Assembly: GCA_905181865.1 (NCBI GenBank)
Contig: CAJIZG010000002.1
Location: forward strand, 186,001 to 250,000
Direction: 5' to 3'
Source of the DNA: Urechidicola croceus
Lineage (GTDB): Bacteria; Bacteroidota; Bacteroidia; Flavobacteriales; Flavobacteriaceae
Length of the DNA stretch: 64,000 bases
Of the stretch, positions 35,985 through 44,051 are shown piece by piece (position 1 is the stretch's first letter; the number at the start of each line of letters is the position of its first letter). A program made the position numbers and the translations under genes. Below the pieces are notes generated by a model. That model made no database searches and was not told the origin of the DNA. It saw only the letters and a list, made by a program, of their open reading frames with translations.

Positions 35985-36887
35985 TTAATTACCAATCTCA
36001 AACTCCGCAATCACTGGGTAATGGTCAGACACATAGGCGGTGTCATCGCCGTTTTCAACTGTAACATTGATACATTTTTTCGCCAAGGCTCGACTTGTCA
36101 TAATAAAATCAATTCGTCCTTTGTTTTGTTCTGCCTCTTCAGCAGTTTGCCAGATTCCTATCAATGCTTTTCCAGGGAACGTAAAACGGTCTTGAGGTTT
36201 TACAAAGCGTTGCGTCACATCGATTAAGGGATAGGATAGGAATTTTGAAATCACACTATAATCGTGTTGCCCATCTAATAAATTGAGATGCTTTTCACTT
36301 TTTAAATCGCTTTGTTGTTTTCTTTCCAACAGTTTTGGAAAAGTTAAATCTAGTTCGCCATCAAAAGGAGAATGTGCGTTGAAATCTCCTAATACCATAT
36401 GATTTTCGTTCGAAATGGTATTAATTTTATCAAGAATAATTCCTGCTTCTTTGAATCTAAAATCGCGATCTACCGGACTTAGGTGTACGACAAAAAAATC
36501 AATATTCCAGGTAGTAGCATGAAGTGTTCCATGCCATAAACCGTCTCTCGCTTTTTCTTTGAGTTCGATTGGTTTGGAAGATGTTAAACCAACTGGGTAG
36601 CCATCTGTTTTTAAAATTATGGAGTAATTGTGACCCCATTGTTTGGCATCCGATGCTAGTTTTTCTTCTGTATAGCCACACAATTCTTGAAGCGCCATTA
36701 CATCTGGACTTTTTGATTTAATCCAGGAGACCATTTTGTCATGACGCGCTATATCTTTTCCCCAGTCATGACCATTCCAAATATTGTAAGTAATCACTTT
36801 TAGGTAGGGTACTTTGGATGACTGACTAAAGAGTAGATAACTACTAGAGAATAGAAAAACGAGTAGTATGTATTTTATGATTTTCAT
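35985..36887 (-). CDS. Endonuclease/exonuclease/phosphatase-family protein, secreted
   Basis: A 300-residue protein with signal peptide (ILLVFLFSSSYLLFSQ). EEP-fold motifs: KVITYNIWNGHDWGKD (Asn metal ligand), DVMALQELCGYTEE (catalytic Glu), FFVVHLSPVDRDFR (His), MVLGDFNAHSP (Asp/Asn pair) and the C-terminal VSDHYPVIAEFE (Asp-His). Family members cleave phosphodiesters or phosphomonoesters in nucleic acids, inositides or sphingolipids. Together with the neighbour at 36906 (18-base gap, same strand) it forms a pair of secreted EEP enzymes inside a glycan-degradation locus. The substrate is unknown. Confidence 0.85.
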   Translation of the reverse strand: MKIIKYILLVFLFSSSYLLFSQSSKVPYLKVITYNIWNGHDWGKDIARHDKMVSWIKSKSPDVMALQELCGYTEEKLASDAKQWGHNYSIILKTDGYPVGLTSSKPIELKEKARDGLWHGTLHATTWNIDFFVVHLSPVDRDFRFKEAGIILDKINTISNENHMVLGDFNAHSPFDGELDLTFPKLLERKQQSDLKSEKHLNLLDGQHDYSVISKFLSYPLIDVTQRFVKPQDRFTFPGKALIGIWQTAEEAEQNKGRIDFIMTSRALAKKCINVTVENGDDTAYVSDHYPVIAEFEIGN

Positions 36888-36905
36888 GAGAAGTGTTATT
36901 GAGTA

Positions 36906-38240
36906 TTAATTAAATCGATATTCCGAAACGATGGAAGCATGGTCACTAGGCCATTCCGAATCGGTATATCCTTTTACGTAAGAATTAACACACTCAATAT
37001 ATCCGATGTAATATTGATAGTCAATGCGTTGTTGTAAAGATTCATGGAATCTCGGAGACCACGTATTTCCTCTGCTGTATTCAGGGTTAGGTGCCATTTC
37101 TCTGAAGGAATCTGTAAATCCTGCGTCAATCATTGAGGAACTAACAGGCCATTTGATTACATATTCATTGTGAAATCTTCGCATGTCTTCTCCCCAATCT
37201 AGATGAGATGGACTGTTGAAATCTCCACCTATAATTAACGGAACATCTTTACCGTCTATTCCAATTTCTTCTAAACTGGTCAGAATTTCTTTGATTTCTT
37301 TACCACGTGTTTTATTCTCTTCTTCCAATATTGTTTTCACTGGTGCTGTAGGATATAATTTTGAAATGGATGGTAAATAGTGAATCCATAACGAAAATAC
37401 ATCTAGTAATTGCGTTCCCATTTTCACTCTTACCCCTCCTAATCGGAAAGGTTGATATGCATCATAGGTGTCCACAATTGGATATTTTGAATGAACAGAA
37501 AGGTTGGAACTTCTATAGTAAAATAGCGTTCCTAAAGCATCTGATATAGCAGGGCCAGAACCATAGGTTTCTTGCATACAAACTAAATCCGCTCCAGAGG
37601 TTTTAATTGCTTCAATGGCCTGATCAATTCCTTTTTTAGTTCCGTTATGACGCGCTCCGTGCCAAATATTCCAGGCCATAACTGTTAGTTTGTCTGGTTT
37701 AGTTGATATATAATTTTCATCCACATGAATAGTGATTTGACCCAAAGATTTCTTTTTGATTTTAATCGTATAATCCGAAGAGAACTCAATGTTTTGAGTG
37801 AACATTTCAGATGTCAATTTCAATTCGCTTAAACTATAAATTGCAACATGCTTATTGTCGAAATACAACCAAGCGGTTTTTTTGTCGAAATAAAAAGAAA
37901 TGGCAATTTCATGCCAATCACCATCATTGATTTGTTGTTTGGGGGTAGGTAAATAATCTAGTCGATTTTTTCCATCTCCAATATTCCATCCCCATGCGCC
38001 ATTGGGTTGTATAAATATTGACCAGCCTGCTTTTTTTCCAGACTCTAATGTAAGGCCCATATTTGAGGTGCTGATTAAATCAATCACAGGAGCATCATCC
38101 CATTGTTTATTAGTAGAAATGGATAGAAATTTATCGGATATTGAATTTGTTTTGACTTGAAGCGAAACGGAAAAGTCTTGAGCAAAACTTGTTGAAATAA
38201 AACAAATTGTTAGAAAGAATAAATGGAAACTTCTTTTCAT
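36906..38240 (-). CDS. EEP-family enzyme with N-terminal LamG-like domain, secreted
   Basis: 444 residues from the ATG at 38240 (signal MKRSFHLFFLTICFISTSFA); an upstream in-frame ATG at 38264 lies inside a conserved leader ORF and is less likely. Residues about 20-180 form a concanavalin/LamG-like beta-sandwich (FSVSLQVKTNSISDKFLSIS, PKQQINDGDWHEIAISFYFD, TAWLYFDNKHVAIYS), a possible glycan-binding module. The EEP domain follows: TVMAWNIWHGARHNGTKKG, DLVCMQETYGSGPA (catalytic Glu), LIIGGDFNSPSHLDW and PSDHASIVSEYRF. The fusion suggests a phosphoesterase or related enzyme targeted to a polysaccharide. Its leader is one of three copies in the window. Confidence 0.82.
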   Translation of the reverse strand: MKRSFHLFFLTICFISTSFAQDFSVSLQVKTNSISDKFLSISTNKQWDDAPVIDLISTSNMGLTLESGKKAGWSIFIQPNGAWGWNIGDGKNRLDYLPTPKQQINDGDWHEIAISFYFDKKTAWLYFDNKHVAIYSLSELKLTSEMFTQNIEFSSDYTIKIKKKSLGQITIHVDENYISTKPDKLTVMAWNIWHGARHNGTKKGIDQAIEAIKTSGADLVCMQETYGSGPAISDALGTLFYYRSSNLSVHSKYPIVDTYDAYQPFRLGGVRVKMGTQLLDVFSLWIHYLPSISKLYPTAPVKTILEEENKTRGKEIKEILTSLEEIGIDGKDVPLIIGGDFNSPSHLDWGEDMRRFHNEYVIKWPVSSSMIDAGFTDSFREMAPNPEYSRGNTWSPRFHESLQQRIDYQYYIGYIECVNSYVKGYTDSEWPSDHASIVSEYRFN

Positions 38241-38250
38241 GTGTCTATTT

Positions 38251-38316
38251 TTATTGTTTTTCAAAGATCATACTTCGACTGCGCTCAGTATCGGTATGCA
38301 GTTCGCCATTAATCAT
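38251..38316 (-). promoter_or_regulatory. Conserved leader ORF, copy 1 (21 codons)
   Basis: Minus-strand ORF reading MINGELHTDTERSRSMIFEK-Q-stop, ending 10 bases before the ATG of the EEP/LamG gene. Its two ends align with the leader ORF at 51837 (MTNGEQHVTHEKQ-stop); the middle carries an in-frame extra segment that coincides with the flavobacterial-type repeat at 38272-38289. The following DNA (AACAATAAAAATAGACACATG) also matches the other leader copies. Confidence 0.6.
38272..38289. repeat. Short ACTTCGACTGCGCTCAG repeat
   Basis: This G+C-rich word stands out in AT-rich intergenic DNA. From memory, near-identical words are frequent intergenic repeats in Flavobacteriia. A half-match (TACTTCGACTACG) occurs at 61071. 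It interrupts the conserved leader ORF at 38251-38316. Confidence 0.45.
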
Positions 38317-38654
38317 CTTCTTAGTTGATAAAATAAATACAATAATACTGATTTGTTCCCAATATTTAGGGTGTTCAAGCAAAAATAAGACTATATATTG
38401 TCTTATTAATAGTAGTAATACAGCGCAATAGAAACTATTTTTGTAGGGATTGAACTTTTAATATTTGATTTATTTTAGCAGATTTGTAAAAGTTGTATTA
38501 CACTAACAATCAATATTTGATAAAACTCAAAACTTACTAAACCAAACCAACTCAAATTAAAATAAATGAGACGCGCATGTTAAAATTAGTATCACACAAT
38601 AAAATGATGAATAGCGAACAGTATGTGGCAAAACAAAAAATTAAATATAACCAG
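38317..38654. other. Divergent control region with leader copy 2
   Basis: This gap lies between the minus-strand EEP genes and the plus-strand 780-residue protein. It should hold promoters for both directions. On the plus strand it contains the five-codon ORF at 38566 and, at 38604-38654, the second copy of the leader ORF (MMNSEQYVAKQKIKYNQ), which here lacks a stop and runs in frame into the main gene. A GTTG at 38492 and AATATTTG at 38512 are a weak -33/-7 candidate (16-base spacing). Confidence 0.5.
38566..38583 (+). promoter_or_regulatory. Five-codon upstream ORF MRRAC
   Basis: ATGAGACGCGCATGTTAA encodes M-R-R-A-C-stop, 20 bases before leader copy 2. The same short ORF, as M-K-R-A-C-stop with a synonymous change in the second Arg codon (CGC/CGA), precedes the leader of the GH29 gene at 51752. 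Whether it is translated is unknown. Confidence 0.45.
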
Positions 38655-40994
38655 ATGAAATTATTTAAGGCACTTATGCTACTACTAGTTTTTACTACTA
38701 CTTCACTGTGGTCACAAGTAAATATAAAAACAAGCACACTCGAATTGCAAATTTCTGAGGTAGGAGTAATTGAGAAATTAGTGGACTTAAAAAGTGCTGC
38801 CAATTATGCTGCTCAAGAAACAGCTTATCTTATAAACTTAAAGGTGAAGGGTGAAGTGATTCATCCAATAAAAATGAAATCGAAAAAAGACGAATTGACA
38901 TTTTCTTTTGATGGCGGATTTGAAGTAAAAGTAAAGGCCACTAACAAAATGGATTATGTTTGTTTTGAAGTAGTCTCTGTTAACAAAGAATCAGCCGTTC
39001 AGGCACTTTTATGGGGCCCTTATAAGACTACAATTTCTGGTATCATAGGAGATTTTGTAGGTGTTGTTCGTAATGATGACTATGCTATTGGTTTTCAATC
39101 TTTGAATATTAAAACGACTGGTGGTGAATTGGTAAATGATGAAGGAGCTGTTATGGGACGAGGTACTGCTGCCGTTCCTCAAGATTACGGATCTAGTATT
39201 CAGGCATTTTGTATTAACAGAACCAAGCCACAAGAAATTACGGCTTGGAATAAAATAAACCGTACACAAGTAGTAGCACACCCAGATTTCAATTTGGTGG
39301 GTTCTGCCATTGCACTTTTTGGCGCTCCAGAAAAAGAAGCACTTTCTATTATTGAGAAAATTGAATTGGGCGAAGGATTGCCTCATATGATGATTGACGG
39401 AGAATGGATGAAAACAAGTTCGAAGGCAGGAAGACCGTATATCATCAGTAATTTTGGTGAAGAAACGGTTGATCAAATGTTAGACTTTACAGAGAGCGTA
39501 GGGTTTTATAGTTTATACCAAAGTCATCCTTTTAAAACTTGGGGGAGTTTTGATTTGATTCCGAGTTTATTTCCTAATGGAAGAGCAGGAATGAAAGCGA
39601 GTGTGGATAAAGCGAAAGCACGAGACATTAAAATGGGTGTTCATACGTTGACTAATTTTATTACCACGAATGATCCATTTGTAACACCAATTCCAAATAA
39701 AGGTTTGGCTGTTTTTGCTCAAACTACTATTACATCTGATATCGACGAAAATTCTGATGAGATTTTTATTGAGAATCCTGCGGATTATGAGAGTAAGAAC
39801 ACTTTACAAACGGTTCGAATTGGAGATGAGTTGATTCGATTTTCTAAAGTAAGTACAGAAGCACCATACAAACTGGAAGATTGTAAAAGAGGTGCATTTG
39901 GAACTACGGTAAGTTTACATAAAAAAGGAGCAACTATTGCAAGATTGATTGACTACCCATACAAGACCTTTTTTCCTGATATGAATTTACAGAATGAAAT
40001 GATAGATAATCTGGTTGACTTCTTTAACGAAACAGGTGTAAATCATTTGGATTTTGACGGACATGAAGGGACCTATGCTACTGGATTTGGAGATAGTGCT
40101 AAAGATTATTTTGCTTTGAGATTTATGGAGGGTGTGAAGCATCCTGTAATTAATGGAACGAGTCGTTCTGGACATTTTTATTGGCATATCAACACCTACT
40201 TAAATTGGGGAGAGCCTTGGTATGGAGGAATGAAAGAAAGCCAGAATAATGTGAGATTTAATAATCAAGCAGTGTTGGAAAGAAACTATCAACCAAATAT
40301 GTTAGGTTGGTTTTGGTACCGTTCTACTTCTTCCATTGCAGATATGGAATGGATGTTAGCGCGAGCAGCAGGTTGGAATGCAGGATATGCTTTAGTGGTG
40401 CATCCAAAAGATATTGATAAGAATCCGTTGAGCGATCAAGTAATCCAGTTGATTAAAGTTTGGGAAGAAGCGAAAAACAGAAAGATCTTTAGCGACGCTC
40501 AGAAAAAACTATTAAAGGCTGGTGAAAATGATTTTTCATTGGCAAAAGTTAATAATGATGAATTTCACTTGCAGTATTACAAGAAGAAAGAATTTGTTCA
40601 TGAGAATATTATGTTACAGCCAGGACAACCAAATTTTACGGAATGGGAGTTTACTAACAAATTTGAAAGTCAGGAATTGTATTTTCAGTTAGGTGCCGAA
40701 GGTGAAGAAGGAGAAATTGAGAATATCAAAATTGATATTGATGGACATCAAACGATTGAATTACCAGTTACTATGAAGGCGGGTTATAGTTCTATTTACA
40801 ATGGTAGTGATACCTTTTTGGTGTATGATGAAAAAGGAAGATTGAAAGCTCAAGAAAAAATTGATTTTGCACATTTGAAATTAGATAAAGGAATGCATAC
40901 GTTTAGAGTGTCTTGTGACTATAGTGAAGAAGATGGAATTGAATTAAAAGGTGTGATTCGTTTAAAAGATAAAGTGGACGTTATTAAATTATAG
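38655..40994 (+). CDS. Secreted TIM-barrel-like protein, family not recognised
   Basis: 779 residues from the ATG at 38655, which directly starts a good signal peptide (MKLFKALMLLLVFTTTSLWS). The frame is open upstream to 38577, but that part is the conserved leader. Residues about 20-250 look like a beta-sandwich. About 260-650 look like a barrel: MMIDGEWMKTSSKAGRPYII, KARDIKMGVHTLTNFITTND, ETGVNHLDFDGHEGTYATGF (possible catalytic Asp/Glu in a DFDGHEG strand end) and GTSRSGHFYWHINTYLNWGE. A small insert (about 365-435) and a C-terminal beta domain follow. The layout resembles clan GH-D or GH29/GH36-type glycosidases, but no family can be named. It starts the long plus-strand run of glycan enzymes. 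Confidence 0.7.
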   Translation: MKLFKALMLLLVFTTTSLWSQVNIKTSTLELQISEVGVIEKLVDLKSAANYAAQETAYLINLKVKGEVIHPIKMKSKKDELTFSFDGGFEVKVKATNKMDYVCFEVVSVNKESAVQALLWGPYKTTISGIIGDFVGVVRNDDYAIGFQSLNIKTTGGELVNDEGAVMGRGTAAVPQDYGSSIQAFCINRTKPQEITAWNKINRTQVVAHPDFNLVGSAIALFGAPEKEALSIIEKIELGEGLPHMMIDGEWMKTSSKAGRPYIISNFGEETVDQMLDFTESVGFYSLYQSHPFKTWGSFDLIPSLFPNGRAGMKASVDKAKARDIKMGVHTLTNFITTNDPFVTPIPNKGLAVFAQTTITSDIDENSDEIFIENPADYESKNTLQTVRIGDELIRFSKVSTEAPYKLEDCKRGAFGTTVSLHKKGATIARLIDYPYKTFFPDMNLQNEMIDNLVDFFNETGVNHLDFDGHEGTYATGFGDSAKDYFALRFMEGVKHPVINGTSRSGHFYWHINTYLNWGEPWYGGMKESQNNVRFNNQAVLERNYQPNMLGWFWYRSTSSIADMEWMLARAAGWNAGYALVVHPKDIDKNPLSDQVIQLIKVWEEAKNRKIFSDAQKKLLKAGENDFSLAKVNNDEFHLQYYKKKEFVHENIMLQPGQPNFTEWEFTNKFESQELYFQLGAEGEEGEIENIKIDIDGHQTIELPVTMKAGYSSIYNGSDTFLVYDEKGRLKAQEKIDFAHLKLDKGMHTFRVSCDYSEEDGIELKGVIRLKDKVDVIKL

Positions 40995-40997
40995 GTT

Positions 40998-43382
40998 ATG
41001 TTAAAAGTTAGATTTTTAGTACTTGTAGCATTTATTTCATTTCAGCTAGTAGCCCAAGAGAACTCTGATGATTTAAGGATGTACGATGATTTTCAAGAGT
41101 TATCATCAGACAATATTTTTAAAACAGAAGGCTATTTCAACTGGGGAGCATCTATCATCAAAGGGGGTGACGGAAAATATCATTTGTTTTATGCCCGATG
41201 GGAAAAGAAATATTCATTCTATGGATGGTTAACACATTCTGAAGTGGCGCACGCTATATCTAAAAGTCCGGCAGGTCCATGGAAGTATAAAGAAACGGCT
41301 TTAAAAGGAGCAGGAGGAAATCGATGGGATGCTATTACAGCGCATAACCCGAAGATTAAATATTTCGACGGGAAATACTATCTGTATTATATTGCCACTA
41401 ATATGGGCAATAAAGTTCTTTCAGAAGAGGAGTTAATAGAAACTTCAAAGGTGGGTTATAGTCATCCTAATTGGAAAGCACTACGTTCAAATCAGCGTAC
41501 TGGAGTAGCTGTTTCAAATTCTATCAATGGTCCTTGGAAAAGAATGGATCAACCGTTAATTGAACCTTCAGGGCCGATTAAAACGCTGACTGTTAATCCA
41601 GCTATTGATATTGATAAAAACGGTAAATACCATTTGGTTGTAAAGGGCGATAAACCGAATGCGACAGGCTTTGTACGAAATCAGGCAATCGCTATTTCTG
41701 ATTCGCCAACAGGGCCTTTTGAAATGCAAGAGAAACCCGTAATCGATTATATGGATACCGAGGATATGTCCATTTGGTACGATCAAAAAAGAGAGCGTTT
41801 TTATGGAGTTTTCCATGCGCATACATTTATTGGTTTGGTAACATCGGCAGATGGAATCAATTGGAAAAAAGCGAATGAGCATGTGTTAAAATTGAAGTCG
41901 CTGCAAATGCAAGATGGCTCCATTTTAAAGCCAGACCGTATGGAACGTCCTTTTATTTATGCAGAGGATGGAGAACCTAAAGTTCTGAGCTTGGCGGTGA
42001 AAAAAGGAGATGAATCTTATACTGTTTATATTCCTATCGAAAAGTCAGAATACCCTATCCCGAACAAACGACAGTTGGCTTGGCAAGAGGCCGAGTTGGG
42101 AGTAGTATATCACTACGATTTGCATGTATTTGATGGAAGGAAATATGGGCAAAGTGGCAATAGAACAGATCCTATTCCAAATTATCAAATATTCAACCCT
42201 AAAAATTTAGATACAGACCAATGGGTAAAAGCAGCGAAAGATGCGGGGGCAAAATTTGCCATATTAACAGCAACACATGAAACGGGGTTTGCCTTATTTC
42301 AGTCAGAAGTAAATCCATATGGTGTTAAGGCTATCAACTGGAAAAATGGAAAAGGAGATGTTGTGGCAGACTTTGTTGCATCTTGCAGAAAGTACGGAAT
42401 AAAACCTGGAATTTATCTAGGTATTCGGTGGAACTCTTTTATGGGTGTTCATGATTTTAAGATGGATGGTGTAGGTGAATTTAAAGAAAATCGGCAGAAA
42501 TATTATAACCAAATGGTGGAAGGAATGGTAAAAGAAATCTGTACGAAGTATGGAGAACTTTTCGAAATTTGGTTCGACGGAGGAGCAGATCATCCAGATT
42601 CTGGTGCGCCAGATGTTTTGCCAATAGTGCGTAAATACCAACCGAATTGTTTGTTTTACCATAACAGACAATTAGCCGAAGCACGCTGGGGAGGTTCTGA
42701 ATCAGGAACCGTAAGTTACCCGAGTTGGTCCACGTTTCCTTATAATGTTACAGGTGCGGGAGAAAGCGCTAAAGAGAATATAGCAAAAGATAATTATAAA
42801 TTATTAAAAGAAGGAGATCCAAACGGAATGTTTTGGGTACCTGCAATGTCTGATGCTCCATTAAGAGGTTATAACGGTCGTCATGAATGGTTTTGGGAGC
42901 CTGGTGATGAAGCACATGTTTTCCCTTTGGGGAATCTGATGAATATGTATTATAAATCTATCGGACGGAATTCAACTTTAATAATGGGGTTAACACCTAA
43001 TCCGGACGGTTTATTGCCAGAGGGAGATGTAATTCGATTAAAAGAATGGGGAGATGAAATCAAAAGAAGATTTGAAAACTCTATTGCCTCAACTTCTGGA
43101 GTTGGAGAAAAAGTGACTTTGAAATTAGAAAAGCATACAACCATAAATCAGATTGTTATTCAGGAAGATATTCGTCAAGGTGAACGTGTTCGAAATTATG
43201 AAATTGAGGGAAAGGTAAAAGGTAAATGGAGGGTACTTACCCAAGGTCAAAGTATAGGTCACAAAAGAATTGAGCAAATCGAAGATACGGAAGTAAGTCA
43301 TGTACGTTTGAAAGTACTGAACGCAGATAGAGAACCTCAAATTAAGAATTTAGAAGTTTATTTTGTTTCTGATATAAATTGA
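40998..43382 (+). CDS. GH43-like propeller fused to GH29 alpha-L-fucosidase-like module
   Basis: A 794-residue secreted protein (signal LVLVAFISFQLVAQ). Residues about 20-350 form a five-bladed propeller of the GH43/GH117-like type, with repeated blade motifs (GKYHLFYARWEKKYSF, NPKIKYFDGKYYLYYIATNM, PAIDIDKNGKYHLVVKG, DTEDMSIWYDQKRERFYGVF). Residues about 355-690 are a GH29-like barrel: AAKDAGAKFAILTATHETGF, KYGIKPGIYLGIRW, and LFEIWFDGGADHP with the likely nucleophile Asp near residue 527. The C-terminus (about 700-790) looks like the beta domain of GH29. Two catalytic modules in one chain suggest sequential removal of two neighbouring sugars. It starts 3 bases after the previous stop. Confidence 0.8.
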   Translation: MLKVRFLVLVAFISFQLVAQENSDDLRMYDDFQELSSDNIFKTEGYFNWGASIIKGGDGKYHLFYARWEKKYSFYGWLTHSEVAHAISKSPAGPWKYKETALKGAGGNRWDAITAHNPKIKYFDGKYYLYYIATNMGNKVLSEEELIETSKVGYSHPNWKALRSNQRTGVAVSNSINGPWKRMDQPLIEPSGPIKTLTVNPAIDIDKNGKYHLVVKGDKPNATGFVRNQAIAISDSPTGPFEMQEKPVIDYMDTEDMSIWYDQKRERFYGVFHAHTFIGLVTSADGINWKKANEHVLKLKSLQMQDGSILKPDRMERPFIYAEDGEPKVLSLAVKKGDESYTVYIPIEKSEYPIPNKRQLAWQEAELGVVYHYDLHVFDGRKYGQSGNRTDPIPNYQIFNPKNLDTDQWVKAAKDAGAKFAILTATHETGFALFQSEVNPYGVKAINWKNGKGDVVADFVASCRKYGIKPGIYLGIRWNSFMGVHDFKMDGVGEFKENRQKYYNQMVEGMVKEICTKYGELFEIWFDGGADHPDSGAPDVLPIVRKYQPNCLFYHNRQLAEARWGGSESGTVSYPSWSTFPYNVTGAGESAKENIAKDNYKLLKEGDPNGMFWVPAMSDAPLRGYNGRHEWFWEPGDEAHVFPLGNLMNMYYKSIGRNSTLIMGLTPNPDGLLPEGDVIRLKEWGDEIKRRFENSIASTSGVGEKVTLKLEKHTTINQIVIQEDIRQGERVRNYEIEGKVKGKWRVLTQGQSIGHKRIEQIEDTEVSHVRLKVLNADREPQIKNLEVYFVSDIN

Positions 43383-44050
43383 TGCTACTGAAAAACAACA
43401 TATTCATTTGGCTTGTTTGCATTTTTATGCTGACTTCTTTTTCTGAAAGGAAACCAAAAATATTAATCATTGGAGATTCCATTTCTATTGGTTATACACC
43501 CTTTGTGAAAAATCATTTTTCGGAGAGTGCTATTGTAAAACACAATCCTGGAAATGCCCAACATACTGCAACTGGATTGAAGAAAATTCAAGAATGGATT
43601 GGTGACAAGGATTGGGATATTATCCAATTTAACTGGGGTTTATGGGATTTGTGTTATCGTGATCCCAATTCTAAAGTACAAGGAAGTAGGGATAAAATTA
43701 ATGGAAAAATCACGTTTTCATTGGAAGATTACGAGAGAAATATTGAAAGAATTGTAAAGTCAATACAGGAGGTTTCTAATGCTCAATTAATTTTTGTAAC
43801 CACTAGTTACGTCCCAGAACATGAAGCAGGACGTTTTTTGAAAGATGCTCAAAAGTATAATAAGGTGGCAAAAAGAATTATGAAGAAGTATAATGTTACC
43901 GTGAATGATATTTATAAAAAATCAAAGGCCATTCATAAAGAATTTGGAAAAGGAACCGATGATGTGCATTATATCGAAAAGGGATATGAGAAATTAGGTG
44001 TAGAAATATCGATTTTTTTGAATACAGAAGTTAATCAATTAAAACAATAG
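43379..44050 (+). CDS. SGNH/GDSL hydrolase
   Basis: A 223-residue secreted esterase-like protein whose ATG overlaps the stop of the preceding gene (ATTGATG). Signal peptide IFIWLVCIFMLTSFS. SGNH blocks: ILIIGDSISIGYT (Ser), a Gly in the HNPGNAQHTATG region, FNWGLWDLCYRD (Asn), and the C-terminal DDVHYIEKGYEKLG (Asp-x-x-His). Such enzymes often remove acetyl or other acyl groups from glycans. Tight coupling to the GH43/GH29 fusion suggests it acts on the same substrate. Confidence 0.82.
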   Translation: MMLLKNNIFIWLVCIFMLTSFSERKPKILIIGDSISIGYTPFVKNHFSESAIVKHNPGNAQHTATGLKKIQEWIGDKDWDIIQFNWGLWDLCYRDPNSKVQGSRDKINGKITFSLEDYERNIERIVKSIQEVSNAQLIFVTTSYVPEHEAGRFLKDAQKYNKVAKRIMKKYNVTVNDIYKKSKAIHKEFGKGTDDVHYIEKGYEKLGVEISIFLNTEVNQLKQ

Positions 44051-44051
44051 T

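Noticed and set aside
38577-38654. Start of the TIM-barrel-like protein at 38577
   Set aside because: These 26 codons are the conserved leader; a signal peptide starts cleanly at 38655. The in-frame fusion with the leader ORF is noted instead.
39009-39476. 155-codon minus-strand ORF opposite the TIM-barrel-like gene
   Set aside because: Composition and lack of motifs indicate an antisense shadow.
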